DNA from: Botryosphaeria dothidea
Taxonomy: Eukaryota; Ascomycota; Dothideomycetes; Botryosphaeriales; Botryosphaeriaceae
Length of the DNA: 64,000 bases
Reading direction: 5' to 3'
NCBI GenBank assembly: GCA_011503125.2
Contig: WWBZ02000001.1
Coordinates: forward strand, 1,860,001 to 1,924,000
Part shown: piece after piece, positions 33,615 to 44,611 of the stretch
Position numbering within the stretch: position 1 is the stretch's first letter
Layout of the letters: each line of letters opens with the position of its first letter
Translations under genes and position numbers: made by a program
The notes under the pieces: model-generated
Told to the model about the DNA's origin: nothing
Seen by the model: the letters and a program-made list of their open reading frames with translations, nothing else
Database searches by the model: none

Positions 33615-34880
33615 CTACTCTCTGACACGCCTGCTCAGCGACCGACAGATGTTTGCCAGTGCCCTCCTGGCGCGGAGAAGCATTTGACCAGCAGTTCTCT
33701 TCCCTTGCACACTGTCCTCCCTCCGCGCACTATCATCCCCCTCCGCATTGTTCTCTTCCTGCACACTGTTCTGATCTTGTACGTCGTTCTCCTCCTGCAC
33801 ACCATTTTCCTCATGCTCGTCCTCGTTTCCCAGCCCAAACGTATACCAGTCATACGTCCTATTCGGCGGACGCGCCGAACGGTGGCGCTTAGCTCGCTTC
33901 CAGCACTGGGGACAGACGACAATAAACTTCTCCTCGCCTACGCTGGTTTCGCACCACTCGCACGATTTGACCTGCCAAAAGTTGTGTAGAAATCAATGTG
34001 CTCTTTTTGCTTTCGTTACACAGGGAATCTTCGTCGCCATCGCCAGAGGTCTTTTTAACTCACCAAGACATTATGCCTCTCTCCATTCCCGCTCTCGAGC
34101 CACCGCCTCGCGCCCGCATTGTCGCGGAAGAAGTCGTGCGCGGCACTCACTCTGTCAGCGAGCTCCTTGCGGCGGCAGTCGTAGCAGCGGGCGCAGTCGC
34201 CGGCGTATTCTTCCTTGTACCACCATAGCTCGCCGTCGCGGCAATCGCACGGGGTCATCTGGCGGGCCGTCCAGCCGAACCGTTTGGGAACGCACGACTT
34301 GCAGAACCACATGTCGTGCACGGCGCGGTACTGGATCACTTGCGGCTCTTCGTGGTGGATTAGGAAGGGCGGGTAGGTGTCGCGGGGCAGAGCGTACATG
34401 GCGAGGGCATCCCAGTGGCGGAATTTGCAGCTCTGGGAGTATGTCAGTCAGCTTGCGTCGTCTTGCTCGTTATATTCCAAGTGTATGTAGGGCGATATCT
34501 GGCAGCTTTGCCGAAATGACGATTGGGCGGTGCAGGAGTGAGGTTTCACGTACCTTGCAGATGGTGTGCTTGCATGTCTCGCAGACTCTCTTCTCGGCAT
34601 GGTCGCAGACGATGTTGTCCGCGTGATAGCGGGCGTTGTCACGGTAGTGGTGGATATAGGGCAGACCGCCGGGTCCCTCGTCAGTGCCCCATGTCTCGCC
34701 ACGGCCCTTGCAGGCGGTCTTGGTGATTAGGTTGTCGAAGTTGTCTTCATCAACGCAAATGTGGTCCCAGGATTGCTTGCATGTGCGGGCGATGTTGAAG
34801 ATATCGTGGATTTCAAGATGGACGAACAGACTGCAGAGGATAGGGTAGTGTCCAGTGAGGTCGGACAGTGTCGGCGCCAT
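33615..34880 (-). CDS. F-box-like, cysteine-rich protein
   Basis: Three exons, 34554-34880, 34064-34432 and 33615-33971, form a 350-residue frame with introns of 121 and 92 nt. The first 40 residues (LSDLTGHYPILCSLFVHLEI, then DIFNIARTCKQSWDHI) resemble a degenerate F-box, the Skp1-binding module of SCF ubiquitin ligases. Paired cysteines suggest several zinc sites: CDHAEKRVCETCKHTIC, WFCKSCVPKRFG, CDCRD, CARCYDCR, and KSCEWCETSVGEEKFIVVCP followed by QCW. The C-terminal third is acidic with loose VQEEN-type repeats (NGVQEENDVQDQNSVQEEN) and ends in an Arg-rich helix. Proteins with this layout are common in mould genomes and mostly unstudied. F-box assignment is an inference from the N-terminal pattern; substrate unknown. 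The two introns are longer than most in the window. Confidence 0.78.
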
Positions 34881-36000
34881 CTTGTGTGGTCCACGAGGAG
34901 GTAGTGTGCTTGTCTGAGGTGAGGTTGGAGTGAAGTGTTTGCAGGGCCCGCTAAAAGCCGTTGCCCTTTGTGGCTTGTGCGGCGGCGCTTTATTGATCCA
35001 TAAGTTCGAAGAGTGAGTGAAGATGCAAGTGAGAATTTCAGGATTAGAAGGTGATCGCGGCTTTGCATTGCACTCTCCTCAACCAGGGTCACATGTCTAT
35101 CATCAGCAAGTGTCGAACAAGAAATCAGAGGAATGAATCTTTCTAATGCATTGGTCTATTTGCAACATCTCAGCGGCATGCATTACTCGCACAGACCGGA
35201 TTGAGGCTCAGCTCAGATATTCTTCGGCATCGTCGGTGTAATGAACTTTGGATACCATCAGGCCTCTTAGCTGCATGGATTTAACACACCATCCAGTGTC
35301 AGGTTCGCTTAGAGAAGCTCAGTTGCCCAGAGAAACAGGAGTGCATGTGGAAATCACCAGTGACGGCAAATGATATGGAAGAGGAATTTGAAGGGTGCCA
35401 ATATTACCAATAATCTTATCAATTCACGTCCAGACATTTCCACACGGCAGGTAATAATGGGACCATGCTCTTTGATGCATTATCAGCATGGCAGAAACAT
35501 AGGGTACCAAAAAGACCGAGAGATTGTTGGATGAGGTCCTCCGTATTGTGTGACAATCCTCCGAATCTTAAGCACTGATGTCCTGACATAAGACGAGGAG
35601 TGGTGATATCCAATACCGTGGCCAGTGACCATTTTGGCGGACAAGCGGGTCCATTTTCGGAATATTTGTGGGGGGAGTAGAGAGACTGTGTGGTGTACTT
35701 TATTTCCGGCGAAAAGCGGGAGATGAGAGAGAAGGAAAGAGAGCGGAGCGGCATTCGGCGACATTTGATTGCTCGCGGGGGTGAGTCAACCCCTCGCACG
35801 TCATTGTGGCCGGCGCCGGCGGGGCGGGGGGACGTGCTGAGGCATTGGCCCCAGTTCTTTTTCTTCCGCAGAACCCTCCAAAACCTTCCCGTCCCCACGC
35901 TTCGCTCACCAGTCCCCGTTGCCCGCGGCATGGAAAGTGTCTCGACCCAATCCTACTCGCCCTACTCCTCTGAGACTCCCATTCTCTGCTACCAGTCGCC
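34881..36000. promoter_or_regulatory. Divergent intergenic region, about 1.1 kb
   Basis: Promoters of the F-box-like gene (-) and MET2 (+). Frames at 35419-35931 lack any motif. A purine-rich stretch lies around 35716-35760. No specific site assigned. Confidence 0.55.
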
Positions 36001-37788
36001 ATGACTATCTCCGCTCACACCAACGGATCCCACAAATATGGTGCGCACCAGTCATACGCCCGTCGGAGGAGCAATGCGCCAGAGGGGCAAGAGGAAGACA
36101 ATGGAGCTGTTGTATACGTTCTGAGAGGAATTGCGCCATCCGCATCATACCAGTGTGTCCGAACAGATGTCGAGCTCCCTCAGCGCAAGCTGCTTCCTGC
36201 TGCCCCTATGTTGCAAGGCTCTGCCCGATGACTCCCCACGATGTATAACGTGCACTGACACATTCGCTTTGCAGAACGAGTAACTGAGCAGCCGGAGAAC
36301 CCATTCTCAAAGCTCATACCCGACCAGCAAATCGCCATTGTCCCATCCTTCGCGCTCGAATCCGGCGTCGAACTGCGCAATGTCCCCGTCGCCTACAAGA
36401 CCTACGGTGCCCTCTCGCCCGCCGCCGACAATGCCATGGTAATCTGCCATGCCCTTACCGGCAGCGCCGACGTCGGTGACTGGTGGGGCCCGCTACTGGG
36501 CGGCCCGGGCAAGGCTTTTGATATCTCGCGCTTCTTCGTCGTGTGTATCAACAGCTTGGGCAGTCCGTATGGCAGCGCCAGTCCCGTCACGAACAAAGAT
36601 GGTGACCCAGAGCTGGGTCTGTATGGACCAGAGTTCCCGCTTACTACCGTTCGCGATGATGTCAAGCTGTTCAAGCTGATCCTGGACGATCTTGGCGTGC
36701 GCCAGATTGCTGCCGTCATCGGGGGCTCCATGGGTGGAATGCTCGTGCTCGAATTTGCCTACTTCGGCAAGGACTATGTCCGCACTATCATCCCCATTGC
36801 CACGTCTGCCCGATACAGTGCTTGGGGCATCAGCTGGGGCGAGGCTCAGCGCCAGAGCATCTACAGCGACCCCAAGTACGATGACGGCTACTACGCCTTT
36901 GAGGACCCGCCGTCCACCGGCCTGGCCGCAGCCCGTATGTCTGCCCTGCTTACCTATCGCAGCCGCGATTCTTTCGAGTCCCGTTTTGGCCGCAACACGC
37001 CGGACCCCACTCGTCCGCAGAACATCAACCGCATGCCGCACCCTTCAGCCTTCACGAACGAGCACTGGGCAATCCACAACGAAGGCCACAAGAACGCCCG
37101 CTCCCCGCGCGGCTCTCGTCCCGGCAGCGCCGTCGATCTGACCGCCGCAGCCGCCACGATCCCCGCCGGCGCAAAGACGGACGTCGAAGTCAGCACCGCA
37201 GCCTCCCCGGCCCCGCCCACCAACCTCACTGGCCCGATTCGCAACAAGGCCAGGCGCACGCCGACCTACTTCTCGGCGCAGTCCTACCTCCGCTACCAGG
37301 GCGACAAGTTTATTAAGCGCTTCGACGCCAACTGCTACATCGCCATCACGCGCAAGCTCGACACGCACGACGTCTCGCGCAACCGCGTGCCGGACGAGGA
37401 CCTCGAGTCCTCGACCGCCTCGCTCCAGTCGACGCAGTCCACCACGGTGCTCCGCACCGCCCTCTCCCAGATCGCCCAGCCCACGCTCATCCTCGGCATC
37501 CAGTCCGACGGCCTCTTCACCTTCGCCGAGCAGGAGGAGCTGGCCGCGACCATCCCCGGCGCCGCGCTCAAGACCATCGACTCGCCCGAAGGCCACGACG
37601 CTTTCCTGCTCGAGTTCGAGCAGGTCAACGCCCACCTGCTGGCCTTCATGAACGAGCACCTGCGCGACATCATGGAGCGCAGCCCCAAGGAGGTGGTCGT
37701 CCAGGGCGAGGGCGACGGCGACGGCTTGGGCGTCACCAAGAGCAGCACGTTCGGCGAGGCGGAGGTCGAGGATATCACCGCTTGGTAA
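36001..37788 (+). CDS. MET2: Homoserine O-acetyltransferase
   Basis: Transfers acetyl from acetyl-CoA to L-homoserine, giving O-acetylhomoserine for methionine and cysteine synthesis. Two exons, 36001-36040 and 36275-37788, give 517 residues; the junction reads HKYERVTEQPENPFSKL. Alpha/beta-hydrolase landmarks: MVICHALTGSADVGDWW, NSLGSPYGSASP, the nucleophile elbow GGSMGG with Ser165, Asp425 in QSDGLF and His454 in EGHDAF. Between the two halves sits a low-complexity Ala/Pro/Ser insertion of about 60-70 residues (starting near NARSPRGSRPG), which bacterial MetX lacks; fungal enzymes vary here. The first intron (234 nt) is the longest in the window and its exon-1 frame stays open to 36231. Expected to be cytosolic, as no targeting peptide is evident. 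Confidence 0.95.
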
Positions 37789-38388
37789 GCAGAAAAAAAA
37801 CATCCATTTTCAAACGGGGGAAGAGAGCGATGAACGCGGTTGTTGGGAAGCAGAGAGCCGTCGATCTGCGTTTTTTCTTGCGTGATTGTTCGTCAGCTGA
37901 GAGAATACCTAGGAGCGGGAGTAGGAGTCGTCTTTAGAGCAGAGAGCGTTTCGTAGACGTTTTTATACAGGAGATGTGGAAAAAAAATCAAGAGCTCAAT
38001 TGACCTCATTTACTGAATGCTTTTTTTTTTTCAACTCTGCACAAAAGTGCCGTGACTGCATATGATACTCATGCATGCCATGCTCTTTAGGGTTGGAAGA
38101 AGCAAAGGAAACAAAGCTGGAATAAAAGGGGGGGGGGGGGGTTTATACGTATGAAGTCGAGAAAAGTCCCTTCCATCCCTCCATCATCATCACACAACCG
38201 TGTATGCACACAATAATAATGAGACATGCCTATACACCCATTCATCAATTCCTTCATGCCATCGCCCAAAGCCTTCCCACCCAGCTATCCCGACGGCCAA
38301 ATCCTCATCAACAAGACTGCCCCCTGATGCACGCTATCCTCCAGCAATCGCTCCTCAAACATGAACTCACCGATTCCATATACCATGA
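37789..38388. other. Convergent intergenic region with a poly-G run
   Basis: 3' flanks of MET2 (+) and VPS17 (-). Contains G14 at 38128-38141 and a T10 run near 38022-38031. No gene seen. Confidence 0.65.
38128..38141 (+). repeat. Poly-G tract (G14)
   Basis: Fourteen consecutive G following AAAA, in the 3' flank shared by two convergent genes. Homopolymer length is uncertain. Confidence 0.9.
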
Positions 38389-40284
38389 TTAAAACGTCGT
38401 CGTCGCCAACCGGCTAGCCGCGTTACGCGCATCCACCCTATCGTCGTCCTCATCCGCCGTCAGCACACCCTTCAGTCCTGCCTTGGTCCCGCTCGTCGCC
38501 CTCTTCCTGTGCAGCACCTCGCCGTCGCTGTCGTCGTCATCCTCCTCCGGGACGGTCGTCGCATTGAAGCCACTGGAGATGCTCCTATTCAAGCTGTCCG
38601 GGCGGCGGGGGACGCCGCTCCAGGCATCGCCCTTGGGACCTTGCGAAGACGCGAGGCTGGAGCGGCGGATCTGCGGGTGGGCCTCGCGGCCGAGGCGGGA
38701 GAGGCCGCCCGAGGCGTCGATGGCGCGGATGTCCGGGCGGACCTGCTCGAGGGTGGCGAGGGTGCGGCGCTCGGCCTCGATCTGGCGGAGGACGTAGTCG
38801 CGGATGGCGGTGCGCATGTCGGCCGTCGTGCGGCCGAACCACTTGCGGCGCTCCTGGACGAGGTTGGCCGTGACGCGCGCGCACTTGGTGCCGAGGTACT
38901 GCTCGTGGCTGCGCGCTTCATCGAGCGCCTGGATGGCCTCGTCGACCTTGTCACGGCGGACCGACGAGCTGGCTTTCAGGCGGTCGGCGGCGGAGAGCTT
39001 GGAGCGCGTGGTTTGTTGCGCCTGGAGGAGCTCGCGCAGGAGGATGTGCCGGTTCGTGAGCGTCTCCTTAACGATGAAGGCGTCGTCGGAATGGTATCTG
39101 AGCGGGTCGCCGATGGTTGTAGCTTCAGCAGTGCCCTGAGCTGCGTGGTAGTCACCAACGGCCTGGATCACCTTGCCCATCCGGCGGTAGGCATGAGCGA
39201 GACCAGTGTGCGTTTCTTGGACATGCATTTGAGCGAGCTTGACTCCGAGGTCTCCTTCTGCCAGGCCAAGGGCTATGGCACGTTAGTACAGATATTTCTC
39301 TCAAGTACAAAGCGGGTACCATTTTCTGCATACCTCTCCTGTGCTTGACCAGCCTGTCGACCTTTTGGCCAGCTTCCATGGTATGAAGATAGAAAAGCTT
39401 CACAATAGGCCTCGCTTCTGCCAGCTGGGGAGTGTCGTCCGGCGGTGGTGCAAACTGCTTAATGTACTTCCTCCGCACACCAGTAGCAGGCTGCTTGCGC
39501 CTGACGACCGGGCTGTAGCCAAAATCACTTTCCACGAAAAAGACCATTTCCTCGTCACGCATGAGCACCTCGTTAGCACAAACGACGTTCAGCCATCTTT
39601 GTATCGAGGCCTTGACGCGGGCCTCATCCTCCTCGGTGCCCACGCCGGCAGAGGTGATAGCCGGGGGAACGGCGGGTACGAAGGTCTCCGGGTTCGCCGA
39701 GATCAAATGTTCCTGCAACTTCACGAATTCGGAGTGGAGACGCCTGACATCGCGGAATTGGGTGGTGCGGAACTTGGGAAGGTTCGTCTACACAGTATCA
39801 TGTTATCCAAGATGTTGCTTGGCAGCGGTACAGTAAGCCTTACGTAGACATCGAATCTCAAGATTGGGTCTTTGCGGCCAGTCCGCTCAAGAGCCGTGAC
39901 CTTGGCGTGCAGCTTGTAGTGCGGAACGTTCTGGCGCTGGCGTTGGCTGCCATGGTAGCGCTGGGGCTCTTGACGTTGCTGCTGGTGGGATTGCTGTGCG
40001 GGCGATTGGGCATACTGATCCGGGTGCTGCTGGGGCTGGGGTGACTGCGGGTGTTCCTGGCCTTCGGGGGCTTGGAAACCCTCGTGGTGCTGGGTAGAGG
40101 GGTGGCCCAGGCTGGGCTCGTCGGCGAAAGGCTGCTCGGTTGCGACGGCAGCAGGGTCGGCGTAAGGCGATTGCGGCGGGAGGGGCTCTGAGGGCACGTC
40201 GACGTTCTCACCAAAGGTGGTGCGGTGGGCCTGGGGCGACGAGGCCCAGGGAGAGGAATCAGCGTCAGCGGCCGAGTAGTCCAT
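38389..40284 (-). CDS. VPS17: Retromer sorting nexin Vps17 (PX-BAR)
   Basis: Membrane-bending subunit that pairs with Vps5 in retromer, recycling cargo from endosomes to the Golgi. Three exons, 39844-40284, 39334-39787 and 38389-39272, give 592 residues. An N-terminal Pro/Gln-rich disordered stretch (about 1-115) precedes the PX domain, which starts near HYKLHAKVTALERTGR and includes TTQFRDVRRLHSEFVKLQEH. Vps17 PX domains usually lack the full PI3P-binding set and that may apply here. The BAR helices begin near RPIVKLFYLHTMEAGQKVDRL and continue through GLAEGDLGVKLAQ and TLTNRHILLRELLQAQQTTRSKL to about residue 500. The tail is acidic/basic and disordered (VPEEDDDDSDGE). Start MDYSAADADS follows an upstream in-frame stretch judged to be leader. 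It is divergent from MEF2 across 241 bp. Confidence 0.93.
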
Positions 40285-40525
40285 TTGGCCGCGAAGGAGA
40301 TTGGGGCAGTCGGGGGTGTGGAGGAGAGGATGAGATGTGCGGAGAGTCGCAAAGCTGGAGGTGCTGGAGCTGGTCTTGGCTGACCGACAGGCCGCAACAT
40401 CGACCCTCGCCCATCCCTGCCCAAACCGGCCTAACCCCGTCAAACATCTTCGTCCGTTAAACATCCTCTCCCCCGCCGACCCATGCTGTCTGCCATCTGC
40501 TGTAGCGCCAGCCACACTCATTGGG
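40285..40525. promoter_or_regulatory. Compact bidirectional promoter VPS17 / MEF2
   Basis: Only 241 bases separate the two inferred ATG codons on opposite strands, so both promoters and leaders must fit here. A CT-rich stretch on the plus strand lies around 40430-40485. No specific factor site can be named. Confidence 0.65.
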
Positions 40526-43452
40526 ATGATACTGAGTCACGCATGGCGAGCCAGCCTTCGCGTCCGTAATGTGGCTTGCGCGCGCGCTTTTCATCTCTCC
40601 ATCCCGCGCCGCGCCGCCCAGCCCGGCACCCAAGCCCTGGGAAATGCCCTGCAACGCACGCGCAACATCGGCATCATAGCCCATATCGATGCGGTATGCT
40701 CGGCCTCTGCTATCGGGCGTGCCCTGTGTTGATTCATTGTAGGGTAAAACAACTACCACTGAGCGTATGCTCTACTACAGTGGCTTTACCCGGAGATTAG
40801 GAGGTAGGGTATTCCTTTACCTTTCGATATTCTAAATGAGATCATGCTCCCTTCCTTCTTCAAATCTCTGTCTTCAACCCCCATTGCATTTTCTCTGCTG
40901 TTAGCATACTTACATCCCATCAAGACGTCGATGAGGGCTCGACTGTTACCGACTTCCTGCCGGCCGAAAGAGCTCGCGGAATCACGATCCAGTCTGCCGC
41001 CATATCTTTCCACTGGCCTCCTCTCTCTGCAACACCAGGCCAAGGCTCATCTGCCGATGGCGGTGGCAAATTGACGCTGCCAAGGTCATCAACGTCGCAC
41101 AACATCAACCTGATAGACACTCCCGGTCACGCGGATTTCACCTTCGAGGTCCTCCGATCGCTCCGAATACTGGATGGCGCCGTGTGTGTTCTGGACGGTG
41201 TCGCCGGCGTGGAAGCCCAGACGGAGCAGGTTTGGAAGCAGGCCAACCAGTACCAGATTCCCCGCATCATCTTCGTCAATAAGCTCGACCGGGACGGTGC
41301 CGCTTTCGAACGCACCGTCAAGGAGATCGGTGTGCGTCTTCATGGCTGGCCTGCAGTCTGCCAGATTCCTTGGTGGAAAGACGGCAAAGGGAAGCTAGTA
41401 GGCGTTGGCGATGCGGTCCACCTAAGGGGCATGCTGTGGGGGGAGGGCGGCGATGGGAAGGCCATTACGATGCACTCTTTAGAAGAGCTGGGGGGTATCA
41501 ACTCATCGCTGGCAGCTGAGCTGAAGAAGGCGAGAGTCGCACTCGTCGAGCTTCTGAGTGAGCACGACGACGAGATGGTGGAAAGATTCTTGGAGTACGA
41601 CGAGGATCATCTCGCGATTCCAAGTTTGGACATCGTTGAATCCCTCAGAAGATGTATCCTCCAGCATCCTCAGAAAATCATCCCGACATTTGCTGGCGCA
41701 AGCTTCCGTAACATTGGAGTACAGCCGCTTCTAGACGCCGTCGTCGACTTGCTGCCCTCTCCTGAAGAGCGCCCTGATGCTGAAGTCAAGTTGGGCTCCC
41801 TCAGCGGGGGTCTCGATGACCTTTTCAGCGGAAAGCTCGCTATTGCCCCCACTCCGCGAGCTGGTTCCAAAGGAAACAAGAAATCTGTTTCCAAATCAAG
41901 TTCGCAGGCCACTTCTGCAACTTCAAAGCTGCAAGCATGTGCGCTGGCGTTCAAAGTCGTGAACGACAACAAGCGCGGCGTGCTCGTCTACGTTCGCGTC
42001 TACTCGGGTGCCCTCGCCCGAAACACTGTCCTCTTCAACACCAATCTCGGCATCTCTGAAAAGGTTCCTCGCCTACTCAAGATGTACGCGAATGATGCTG
42101 CTGAGGTGGATGAGATCCCTGCCGGTCAGATTGGAGTGATACCTGGTCTCAAACACGCCCGGACAGGAGACACTCTCATCGTCTATACTGGGGCTCACCC
42201 TAAAGTTGGTCCTCCCGCACCCATCAATACCCTTCAGCTTCGCCCAATTGTCGTGCCACCTCCGGTCTTCTTCACGAGTGTCGAGCCTGACAGTCTGTCC
42301 GAAGAGAAGCACCTGTCGGACATGCTCTCTGTCCTGCTTCGCGAAGATCCCAGTCTTCAAGTATCTCTCGACCCAGAAAGCGGCCAAACCCATCTCGCCG
42401 GAATGGGAGAGCTGCATCTTGAAATCGCTTCCGACAGGCTTCTCAATGACTTCAAGGCCAAAGCCTCGACCGGCGCCATCGAGATCGGCTACCGTGAAGC
42501 CGTCAACAGCAATTCAATCACCTGCACCGAGACCTTCGCCCGCGAAGTCGCCGGCAGACACGCCCGCGCCAGCTGCACCGCCAGCGTCGCCCCTCTCGAT
42601 GCCTTCGCTCCCCCCTCTCAAAGCGAAGACGACGATATCCACACCACCACCACCCTCCCCCTAGACTCCCAAAACACCCTCACCATCGACCATCCCACCC
42701 TCGACACCACCGGCACGCCCACCTCCAACCCCAACAGCACAGCCCTCCCCGAAACCCTCCCCTGGCCAACCGTCCTCCGCGCCCTCCAAACCGGCGCCTC
42801 CGCCGCCCTCGCCCGCGGCCCAACGCACCGCTTCCCCGTACACAGCACGACCGTCACCATCACGCTCGACCCATCCACACACATCTCGCCCGACACGACG
42901 CCCGCCGCCCTCTCCGGCGCGGCGCGCCTCGCCGTGGCCGCCGCGCTGCGCGACGCCGCGAGCAAGAGCGGCGACGGCAACGCGCTGATGGAGCCGGTGA
43001 TGCGCGTGACCATCGCCGTCAACGAGAGCGACCTGGGCGCCGTCGTGCACGACATCAGCTCCGCGCGCGGCGGCTCGGTGCTGTCGCTCGACACCGAGAC
43101 GTCCACGGCGCTCGCCGCCGACGAGGCCTCCTCCTCCTCCTCTTCCTCCTCCTCCACCACCCCTCACCCAGCGGAGGAAGAAGAACCCACCCTCCTTGAC
43201 CCGGCCAAGATCTACGCGCCCCCCGACCCCTTCGGCAGCACTGGCGGCGGCGTGGCGGACGGAGGAGGGCACGACCGGCAGCGCCAGATCACGGCGCGCG
43301 TGCCGCTGAAGGAGATGGTGGGGTACCTGCGGCACCTGCGCAGCCTGACCAAGGGGCGCGGCACGTTCGTCATGAGCATCGATCGGTTCGAGCGGGTGAC
43401 GGGGCCGAGGTTGAGGGCCGTGCTGGGGGAGTTGAGGGGAGGCGGGTATTGA
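40526..43452 (+). CDS. MEF2: Mitochondrial elongation factor G2 / ribosome-releasing factor (Mef2)
   Basis: Translational GTPase that, with the ribosome recycling factor, splits mitochondrial ribosomes after termination. Exons 40526-40693, 40743-40803 and 40925-43452 give 918 residues. The N-terminal 45 residues are Arg/Ala-rich without acids, as for a matrix targeting peptide. GTPase motifs: [15 protein letters not shown] (P-loop split by intron 1), [20 protein letters not shown] (switch I), DTPGHADF and NKLDRDG. Domain II and III pieces include [21 protein letters not shown] and [13 protein letters not shown]; domain V ends in [18 protein letters not shown]. The protein is longer than yeast Mef2 (about 820) because of a Ser/Lys-rich insertion near [15 protein letters not shown] and extra Ser/Thr/Pro-rich stretches in the C-terminal third, including a run of nine Ser. 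Confidence 0.95.
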
Positions 43453-44611
43453 AGAAAGAAGAGGGAAAGAAACAAGCAGATTGGTTTGACAAGGAGTGGG
43501 TAGCACGCGAAGTGATGGGAGATGAGGCAGATGGCAGGAAAAAAAGAACTGCATCTCTGTGAGTGGCCGTGTTAGAAGGTGATTTGTACTATATGTTTCT
43601 ATATTTTTCTCCTCATGCAGTATAATGAAAAGAAACCTCTCCATTCTCACTCCTCACAGCGCCCCTGTCTCTGTAATTGCAGTGGAATGTTAAGTTCTGA
43701 TGGTCGAAGGGCGAGAGATGTCGACAGCGCCTACCCTTTCTTCACCTACTGCGTTGAAGCTCTCGTCTGACCAATCAAAGAAGCCGCACGAGATCAGCTA
43801 ATACCTAAGGAAACTGATGCGTGAATATCTCAAATCATATCTCCACAATGATAATGCTGTTACTTAACCCAGAAGAGTCGCGAGTGTGAAACAAGTTCGG
43901 GATTCGGCGAAACCTGACACAGTGAGTTTCGGCTCTTATTAGTCCGAAGTGATGTCCAAACACGATTGTTTCTTGAATGTCTTGGCCCATGTCATCGCCG
44001 AAAGACTTTGTTTAGTTCGCTGAAATGGAATGAGAAATCAAACCCGCTTCATGTGTACCGGTCAGCTATCGCGATTTCCAAATCAAAGAACTTTTGTTTA
44101 TCGTTAACTGCATCCCATCCGTCTGCTAATTTCCCTTTTCCGTGAACAATTACCCATGCCACCATGATCATTAGACGTGAAAAGAGGTTAGTATTACAGA
44201 CAGGAAAAAGAACGAAATAGCGAATAGAATCCGTAGTCGATCCCCAGCTGATTCAAAAGAGAAAATTGAGACGGGGGAAAAAAAGGATGACTTTGCAAGA
44301 TTATATTATTCAATATTTCTGTCATCGTGTTTGTTGCTTTTCGCCATATCCCGGCCTGCCGGACATGTAAAAGTCGAAAATCCTTTACCCGTCAATCGTG
44401 AAGAAGAAGGTTCAAAGAAAGACGACTTTCATGTCTGTCGTGCCTCGCTCGAACTCCCTCCATTTGTGAATCAAGAAAAACAGAATCGTGAAGACTTTTC
44501 CCATTCCTTAAAAGACCTCGTGCAAAGGAGACGCGATCGTTACATAAGAGGGAAGGAGTATAAGCGAAAGGACGCCGCTAGGAGCGACATCGTGACGTCC
44601 ACTCGATTGCT
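43453..44611. other. Convergent intergenic region
   Basis: 3' flanks of MEF2 (+) and the RNA-binding protein gene (-), about 1.2 kb and visibly AT-richer than its surroundings. A 94-codon frame at 44331-44615 has no motif. Nothing else seen. Confidence 0.6.

Noticed and set aside
37045..37803. 252-codon antisense open frame across MET2
   Set aside because: Mirror of a GC-biased coding strand; no motif, and the plus strand encodes a conserved enzyme.
42661..43650. 329-codon antisense open frame across the 3' part of MEF2
   Set aside because: His/Arg/Gly-rich shadow of the MEF2 C-terminus with no domain.
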